This document shows positions 13,562 through 17,350 of a DNA stretch of 17,350 nt, one piece after another. Position numbers and translations under genes: made by a program. The notes beneath the pieces were generated by a model, which worked only from the letters and a program-made list of their open reading frames with translations, ran no database searches and was not told the DNA's origin. Position 1 is the stretch's first letter, and each line of letters begins with the position of its first letter. This stretch comes from an uncultured Eggerthella sp. (GTDB lineage: Bacteria > Actinomycetota > Coriobacteriia > Coriobacteriales > Eggerthellaceae), in assembly GCA_900553605.1 (NCBI GenBank), contig USDX01000019.1:1-17350 (forward strand), written 5' to 3'.

Positions 13562-13600
13562 GACGCTTGCGAGCATGGCTCGCGTGATGGGAAGGGTTGT

Positions 13601-14470
13601 ATGGACGCGGTAACTCGTATTTCCGGCTCCACAAGGCTGGTGGGTCTTATTGGCTCGCCTGTAACGTATTCCGGCTCGCCGGCTATCCATAATGCTGCGT
13701 TCGAGAGAATGGGCTACGATTATGCCTATGTTCCCTTCGATGTAAAACCCGAGAACTTGGAATCGGCCGTGCGCGGCATGGAGGCGCTTGGCTTTTTGGG
13801 CTACAACGTAACGGCGCCGTATAAGAATGCCATCGTCCCCTATCTTCATGAGATTTCCCGGACGGCAGAAATTATGGGCGCGGTAAGCACGGTGGTAATT
13901 CAAAATGGCCGTTCTTTGGGCGACAATGCCGACGGTGCCGCTTTTATGCGTAATTTGGTGCTGAATGGCATCAACGTGCGTGGGAAGAAGATAACCGTAT
14001 TGGGCGCTGGTGGCGCAGCTTCCGCTGTTGCCGTTCAAGCGGCGCTCGATGGAGTGGCGCAGATTGATGTGTTCAATCGGCAGGAGTCGTATCTGCAAAG
14101 GGGATATGAGCTGATCGACCGATTGCATGGGTATTCTCCCTGCGAGATCTCGCTCTATGCCCTTTCTGATGAAGATCAGCTAAGGACGTCGCTTGCCGAA
14201 TCGGCCCTGGTGGTAAATACAACCACGGTGGGGTATCCCGATGATCCCGGCTGTCTTCTTGCGGCGGATATGCTGCGGCCTGAGCTTATCGTGGCGGATC
14301 TGGTATACAACCCCCGCGATACCGAACTTATACAGCTGGCACGTTCCTGCGGTTGCAAAACCGTAGACGGCGCTGGCCCCTTTGTGCAGCAGGCGGCAAT
14401 CGCCGAGCGTCTTTGGCTGGGTCGTGAAATGCCCGTTGACTTCGTTATGGAAACCTTTTTCGCTGAATAG
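13601..14470 (+). CDS. aroE: Shikimate dehydrogenase family protein (AroE)
   Basis: 289 aa. NADPH-dependent reduction of 3-dehydroshikimate, step four of the chorismate pathway. The substrate domain has SGSPAIHN and NVTAPYK with catalytic Lys (K75). GDNADG supplies the catalytic Asp (D111), and GAGGAASAV is the Rossmann glycine motif. The C-terminal DLVYNPRDT and VQQAAIAERLWLG are conserved. The start at 13601 has GGGAAGGG about 6 bp upstream; an earlier ATG at 13559 has no ribosome-binding site and lies in the -10 box. Two positions differ from the usual sequence: the family motif AVNT reads AVST, so the shikimate-contacting Asn is Ser96, and DNTDG reads DNADG. It could therefore be a paralogue with another substrate. 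Confidence 0.88.
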   Translation: MDAVTRISGSTRLVGLIGSPVTYSGSPAIHNAAFERMGYDYAYVPFDVKPENLESAVRGMEALGFLGYNVTAPYKNAIVPYLHEISRTAEIMGAVSTVVIQNGRSLGDNADGAAFMRNLVLNGINVRGKKITVLGAGGAASAVAVQAALDGVAQIDVFNRQESYLQRGYELIDRLHGYSPCEISLYALSDEDQLRTSLAESALVVNTTTVGYPDDPGCLLAADMLRPELIVADLVYNPRDTELIQLARSCGCKTVDGAGPFVQQAAIAERLWLGREMPVDFVMETFFAE

Positions 14471-14503
14471 CTAATTGCGTTGCGGGGTCGGGCGAAGGGT
14501 TTG

Positions 14504-14533
14504 CCTTGTTTGCCGCTCTGCAAGTGAACAAGG
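14504..14533. repeat. Inverted repeat downstream of aroE
   Basis: CCTTGTT (14504-14510) and AACAAGG (14527-14533) are a perfect 7-bp inverted repeat with a 16-bp spacer. The overlapping pair TTGC/GCAA could form instead. No clear U-tract follows. It may be a weak aroE terminator or a protein-binding site. Confidence 0.35.
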
Positions 14534-14570
14534 TGGCGCAAAGGACGGTCTGTGGCGGGTTCCTTGGTAT

Positions 14571-14603
14571 ATAAAACAAAAAGCCCGTTCATTGAACGGG
14601 CTT
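14571..14603 (-). terminator. Intrinsic terminator of tRNA-Ser(TGA)
   Basis: AAGCCCGTTC (14581-14590) and GAACGGGCTT (14594-14603) form a perfect 10-bp stem with a 3-nt loop. On the minus strand it is followed by TTTGTTTTATAT. It lies 9 bp after the tRNA 3' end. The same stem recurs next to the tRNA at the window end. Confidence 0.9.
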
Positions 14604-14611
14604 GGAAATTC

Positions 14612-14699
14612 TGGCGGAGGAAGTAGGATTTGAACCCACGGTGCCTTGCGGCACAACGGTTTTCAAGACCGCCGCATTCAACCACTCTGCCATTCCTCC
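14612..14699 (-). tRNA. tRNA-Ser (anticodon TGA)
   Basis: Reading the minus strand, acceptor GGAGGAA pairs with TTCCTCC, followed by discriminator G and CCA. The anticodon loop CTTGAAA gives TGA, reading the serine codon UCA. The long variable arm GTGCC-GCAA-GGCAC identifies a class II tRNA, and G73 fits serine rather than leucine. The T-arm is GTGGG-TTCAAAT-CCTAC. It is divergent from tadA, only 41 bp away. Confidence 0.96.
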
Positions 14700-14714
14700 G
14701 AATCGGTAGGAATC

Positions 14715-14723
14715 AGGATAGCA
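14715..14723 (-). promoter_or_regulatory. Extended -10 promoter of tRNA-Ser(TGA)
   Basis: The minus-strand sequence TGCTATCCT is an extended -10 element ending 15 nt before the mature tRNA 5' end. It has the same TGCTAT core as the hemH promoter. The space to the tadA start is so short that any tadA promoter must overlap this one or the tRNA gene. Confidence 0.45.
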
Positions 14724-14740
14724 CAACTTGGTGGTGAGAT

Positions 14741-15319
14741 ATGGAGCTCATTTCTTCGGATGCACAAGATATTGAATTCATGCGTCTGGCCATTGCTGAA
14801 GCGCGCAAAGCGGAACTGCTTGACGAGGTGCCTATCGGTGCAGTGGTGGTACGTGACGGAGAGGTAATTGCCGCTGCCTACAATCGCCGTGAGACGGATG
14901 CCGACCCCGCTGGCCACGCGGAATTCCTCGCAATGAAACAAGCCTCAAACAAATTGGGTGTTTGGCGTCTGTCGGGGTGTACGGTGTACGTTACGCTTGA
15001 GCCATGCATCATGTGTGCGGGGCTTATGCATCAGGCGCGCATCGATCGTTGTGTGTTTGGCGCCTTCGACCCGAAGGCAGGTGCGTTGGGGTCGCTGTAC
15101 CAGGTGAATGCCGACGAACGATTGAACCACGTGTTCGAGGTTTCGCCTGGCGTATGCGAAGAGGAATGCGCATCGCTGTTGCAGGCGTTTTTTCGCGAAA
15201 AACGCAAGCGCAATAAAGCAAGAAAGGCTGCAGCACGTGCCGAAGAGGCGGCTGCGCTTGAAGCTGAAAAAGTTGAACAGGACAATACGGAATCGAATCA
15301 GGATGGTGCTTCTGCATGA
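14741..15319 (+). CDS. tadA: tRNA-specific adenosine deaminase TadA
   Basis: 192 aa. Deaminates A34 to inosine in tRNA-Arg(ACG). The deaminase zinc and catalytic residues are present: H59 and E61 in HAE, and C89/C92 in PCIMC. Their spacing matches E. coli TadA (H57, E59, C87, C90). The catalytic domain ends near residue 150. A highly charged Lys/Arg then Ala/Glu-rich tail of about 40 residues follows, which most TadA proteins lack. The start at 14741 is followed directly by the expected N-terminal helix; the ribosome-binding site GGTGAG is modest. The stop TGA overlaps an ATG in the ispE frame, so the two genes are probably translated from one mRNA. Confidence 0.93.
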   Translation: MELISSDAQDIEFMRLAIAEARKAELLDEVPIGAVVVRDGEVIAAAYNRRETDADPAGHAEFLAMKQASNKLGVWRLSGCTVYVTLEPCIMCAGLMHQARIDRCVFGAFDPKAGALGSLYQVNADERLNHVFEVSPGVCEEECASLLQAFFREKRKRNKARKAAARAEEAAALEAEKVEQDNTESNQDGASA

Positions 15320-15336
15320 GGCTTGAAGGTTTGCCA

Positions 15337-16254
15337 ATGAAAAACGTCACCAAGATCATTTCGCCTGCAAAGGTGAACCTGGTTTTGGCGGTGGGTGAAA
15401 AGCAGGAAAACGGGTTCCATGAGGTGCAGACCATTATGCACTCGTTGGCCCTTCACGACACGCTTTCTATGCGTCGCTTTGACGACGAGGGCTCGGGGGA
15501 GGGTCTTCAGGTAATGCTGAAGTGCGAAAGCTCCTTCACCATCGACCCGCTTTTGATCAAGGCTGAAGAAAACATCGCCTACAAGGCTGTGGTTGAGTTG
15601 GCAAAGGCTTTGGGTCGCATGCAGGATGAAACCATCGAAATGGTTCTCAACAAGGTAATTCCCGCTGAAGCGGGTTTGGGCGGCGGTTCTTCCAATGCAG
15701 CTGCTGCGTTGGTCGGTGCGGCAACGCTGTGGGGCGTTGGCGTGGAAGATGAGCGTGTGCAGGAAGTGGCATCGCATTTGGGCGCCGATGTTTCCTTCTT
15801 CCTGAAAGGCGGTTGCGCGCGTCTTTCAGGTAAGGGTGACGTGTTTGAAGCTCAGCTTGAGCCCCGTTCTGGCTTCGTTCTGCTTGTTCGTCCCGATGCT
15901 GGCGTATCTACGGGCAAGGCATATGCAGCGTTCGACGATGCCCCCGTCCTACCTGGCGCCGAGTATCTTTCTTCGCTTGCCGGCTTGAACGCCGCGGCTG
16001 ATGTTTCCCTGTACAACAACCTCGAAAAGGCAGCTTGCTCGGTAACGCCAGTGGTTGCTGAAGTCCTTGAGTGGGGAAGGGCTGCTGCTGGCGAGGAAAA
16101 CGTGGTGCTGTGTGGAAGCGGTTCGGCGGTGTGCTGTATTTTCGATAGCTACCAGGCGGCGTGTGAAGCTTCAGTTGAAGCGCGAAAGCACGAATGGTGG
16201 ACGCGCGTAACGTCTTTCTCGCCGTTGGGTGCTGCTATCGTTGAGGCTTTATAA
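15337..16254 (+). CDS. ispE: 4-diphosphocytidyl-2-C-methyl-D-erythritol kinase (IspE)
   Basis: 305 aa GHMP kinase that phosphorylates CDP-ME, the step between IspD and IspF. The N-terminus carries SPAKVNLVL with K12 and N14. The ATP-binding GHMP motif is PAEAGLGGGSSNAAAAL (from residue 109). Motif 3 appears as CGSGSAVCCIF (about 259-269). The usual NDLE block reads NNLE. The start at 15337 is chosen because GAAGG lies 7 bp upstream and MKNVTKIISPAK is the common N-terminus. An in-frame ATG at 15316 overlaps the tadA stop (ATGA) and would add seven residues. It is separated from ispD-ispF by about 9 kb but completes three enzymes of the same pathway in this window. Confidence 0.94.
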   Translation: MKNVTKIISPAKVNLVLAVGEKQENGFHEVQTIMHSLALHDTLSMRRFDDEGSGEGLQVMLKCESSFTIDPLLIKAEENIAYKAVVELAKALGRMQDETIEMVLNKVIPAEAGLGGGSSNAAAALVGAATLWGVGVEDERVQEVASHLGADVSFFLKGGCARLSGKGDVFEAQLEPRSGFVLLVRPDAGVSTGKAYAAFDDAPVLPGAEYLSSLAGLNAAADVSLYNNLEKAACSVTPVVAEVLEWGRAAAGEENVVLCGSGSAVCCIFDSYQAACEASVEARKHEWWTRVTSFSPLGAAIVEAL

Positions 16255-16280
16255 TAGAGGTATCGAGTAACTCGAGGTAG

Positions 16281-16305
16281 GGTGGCGAAAACCACCAGTG
16301 GTTTT
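16281..16305 (+). repeat. Two overlapping hairpins between ispE and lemA
   Basis: GGTGG (16281-16285) can pair with CCACC (16292-16296). Alternatively AAAACCAC (16288-16295) can pair with GTGGTTTT (16298-16305). Both use the same CCAC bases, so they exclude each other. The second ends in TTTT and could be a weak terminator. A further CCCGCA/TGCGGG pair lies at about 16306-16332. All are in the 110-bp gap before lemA. Confidence 0.45.
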
Positions 16306-16364
16306 CCCGCATCATGGCAGCGCGTCTGCGGGCGTGGCTGCGCGAGAAACGCTAGGAGCAAGTT

Positions 16365-17000
16365 ATGGAAGCAATTATTGCAATCGTTGTTGTGGTGGTG
16401 ATTCTGGCCATCATCCTTATTGCCCTGTACAACAACCTCGTTCAGCTGCGCAACCGCGTTGACAACGCTTGGTCGCAAATTGATGTTCAGCTGCAGCGCC
16501 GTTTGGATCTTATTCCTAATTTGGTGGAAACGGTAAAGGGCTATGCTGCACACGAAAGCGGCACGCTTCAAAAGGTAACCGAAGCGCGTTCTGCGGTATG
16601 TAACGCTACGACGCCTGAACAGAAGATGGCTGCCGATAACTTCCTTTCGGGTACGTTGAAGAGCTTGTTCGCGGTTTCCGAGGCTTATCCCGACTTGAAG
16701 GCAAATGTCAATTTCCAGCAGCTGCAAGCTGAGATTTCCGCTACGGAAGACAAAATCAGCTACATGCGCCAAAGCTATAACGATACGGTTATGAAGTACA
16801 ACAGCGCAATTCAGACGTTCCCTGGGGTGTTGGTTGCTGGCCTATTCAAGTTTACTGCGCGTGAAAACTTCGACGCCAACGCAGCTGCTTCGGCTGCACC
16901 GGTTGTTTCTTTCGGCCAGGGGAATAACGCTGCGCAGGCTCCCTCGGTAAACATGGGTACCGCGCCTAAAGACCCGTCGGATACGCCTTCGGTGAAATAA
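16365..17000 (+). CDS. lemA: LemA family protein
   Basis: 211 aa. One N-terminal transmembrane helix (about residues 3-23, a run of Ile/Val/Leu/Ala) is followed by a helical domain. The LemA signatures are YNNLVQLRNRVDNAWSQIDVQLQRRLDLIPNLVETVKGYA and YNSAIQTFPGVLVAGLFKF with the following F..R.NF element. The C-terminal 40 residues are low-complexity Ala/Asn/Pro/Ser. AGGAG lies 6 bp before the ATG. LemA proteins are widespread membrane proteins of poorly defined function, often encoded beside an HtpX-type peptidase or a TPM-domain protein; neither is found here. The gene is separated from ispE by hairpins and followed by a strong dyad. Confidence 0.93.
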   Translation: MEAIIAIVVVVVILAIILIALYNNLVQLRNRVDNAWSQIDVQLQRRLDLIPNLVETVKGYAAHESGTLQKVTEARSAVCNATTPEQKMAADNFLSGTLKSLFAVSEAYPDLKANVNFQQLQAEISATEDKISYMRQSYNDTVMKYNSAIQTFPGVLVAGLFKFTARENFDANAAASAAPVVSFGQGNNAAQAPSVNMGTAPKDPSDTPSVK

Positions 17001-17074
17001 AGAGGCGTATGCCGTTTGCGACTCTTGTCCCGCTGGAGTGCGAATCGGTATTTCCGATCGAACTCAACGAGTAA

Positions 17075-17105
17075 AACGATGCCGCCCTATTTGGGCGGCA
17101 TCGTT
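17075..17105. terminator. Perfect 13-bp hairpin after lemA
   Basis: AACGATGCCGCCC (17075-17087) and GGGCGGCATCGTT (17093-17105) pair perfectly around TATTT. On the + strand it is followed by GCTTT. On the minus strand the stem is followed by TTAC, extending its own TT to TTTT. It can stop lemA and also back up the minus-strand tRNA terminator. A smaller ATCGG/CCGAT hairpin lies just upstream at 17044-17058. Confidence 0.8.
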
Positions 17106-17264
17106 GCTTTGGTGCCGTTCTTTTCCAGCAGCTGGCTCGAGAGCGCCGGCTGCTATTTGGTTGATTGGCCAAGATGTTCCTTGGTAAAACCCAGTGCGCT
17201 CCCGAAGCGATTCTCGTCCAGTTGGGCAATGAAGGGTCTGCTTGCTGCTGGGTCGTATAAAATG
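17106..17264. other. Gene-free spacer
   Basis: Between the lemA hairpin and the next terminator I see no convincing coding sequence. The open frames on both strands lack a ribosome-binding site and resemble no known family. Together with the flanking hairpins this forms a gap of about 300 bp between lemA and the final tRNA. Confidence 0.5.
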
Positions 17265-17292
17265 AAAAAAGCCCGTTCGAAATGAACGGGCT
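17254..17292 (-). terminator. Intrinsic terminator of the last tRNA
   Basis: AGCCCGTTC (17270-17278) and GAACGGGCT (17284-17292) form a perfect 9-bp stem around GAAAT. On the minus strand TTTTTTCATTTTATAC follows. The stem sequence is the same as that of the terminator at 14581-14603. Confidence 0.9.
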
Positions 17293-17302
17293 CGATATAC
17301 GG

Positions 17303-17350
17303 TGGCGGAGAGCTGGGGATTCGAACCCCAGATACGCTTTTGGCGTATAC
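17303..17350 (-). tRNA. tRNA-Ser, 3' part only (cut by window edge)
   Basis: The minus strand shows a long variable arm ATACGC-CAAAA-GCGTAT and a T-arm TGGGG-TTCGAAT-CCCCA. The acceptor 3' strand GCTCTCC, discriminator G and CCA follow. The long variable arm and G73 indicate serine. The anticodon and 5' half lie beyond position 17350, so the isoacceptor is unknown; the 5' acceptor should read GGAGAGC. Confidence 0.88.

Noticed and set aside
13559..13600. Longer aroE start at 13559
   Set aside because: No ribosome-binding site, and the ATG is part of the likely -10 box.
17016..17285. 89-codon frame after lemA
   Set aside because: Crosses a perfect 13-bp hairpin and the tRNA terminator, with no ribosome-binding site or known motif.

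Overview
The window is chromosomal housekeeping DNA of moderate G+C content, densely coded and almost entirely on the + strand. Gene content and order fit an actinobacterium of the class Coriobacteriia, probably Eggerthellaceae. The evidence is a ClpC-type AAA+ unfoldase without an adjacent ctsR, CCA-encoding tRNAs, the MEP isoprenoid pathway, and the lysS - clpC - ispD - ispF - cysS order that echoes both Bacillus and Mycobacterium. The taxonomic call is an inference from gene content, not from a marker search.

Layout. 1-600: tRNA-Pro(CGG) and tatA, each followed by an intrinsic terminator. 600-2600: greA and lysS, 20 bp apart and probably one transcript. 2597-2934: a gene-free, highly structured spacer with nested inverted repeats, a terminator, an extra dyad, and a promoter overlapped by a CIRCE (HrcA) operator. 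2935-6943: clpC - ispD - ispF, probably an operon, ending in a terminator that starts on the last base of the ispF stop codon. 7001-8533: cysS with its own terminator. 8600-9491: a TetR-family regulator with an operator-like inverted repeat in front and a strong terminator behind. 9594-10242: a single-domain universal stress protein with a dyad-rich leader. 10281-11444: a perfect 16-bp hairpin, then hemH on the minus strand with a promoter so close to its ATG that the mRNA may be leaderless. 11665-13470: a Uup-like ABC-F ATPase. 13533-14470: aroE. 14571-14723: tRNA-Ser(TGA) on the minus strand. 14741-17000: tadA, ispE and lemA on the + strand. 17254-17350: a terminator and the 3' part of a second minus-strand tRNA-Ser cut by the window edge.

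How the genes connect. Three MEP-pathway enzymes are present: IspD, IspE and IspF. IspD and IspF sit downstream of ClpC and may share its heat-shock promoter. Translation and decoding are represented by LysRS, CysRS, TadA, three tRNAs and an ABC-F protein. The remaining genes are TatA (export), GreA (transcript cleavage), HemH (iron insertion into porphyrin), AroE (shikimate pathway), Usp (stress) and LemA (membrane).

I see no phage, IS element, CRISPR array or defence system, and no clearly new multi-gene system. The most unusual signals are regulatory: CIRCE control of clpC in a cluster lacking ctsR; a perfect 12-bp hairpin inside an unusual N-terminal extension of ispD; the multi-hairpin lysS-clpC spacer; the tetR operator; the apparently leaderless hemH, whose product looks proteobacterial; and an AroE with a substitution at a substrate-binding position.
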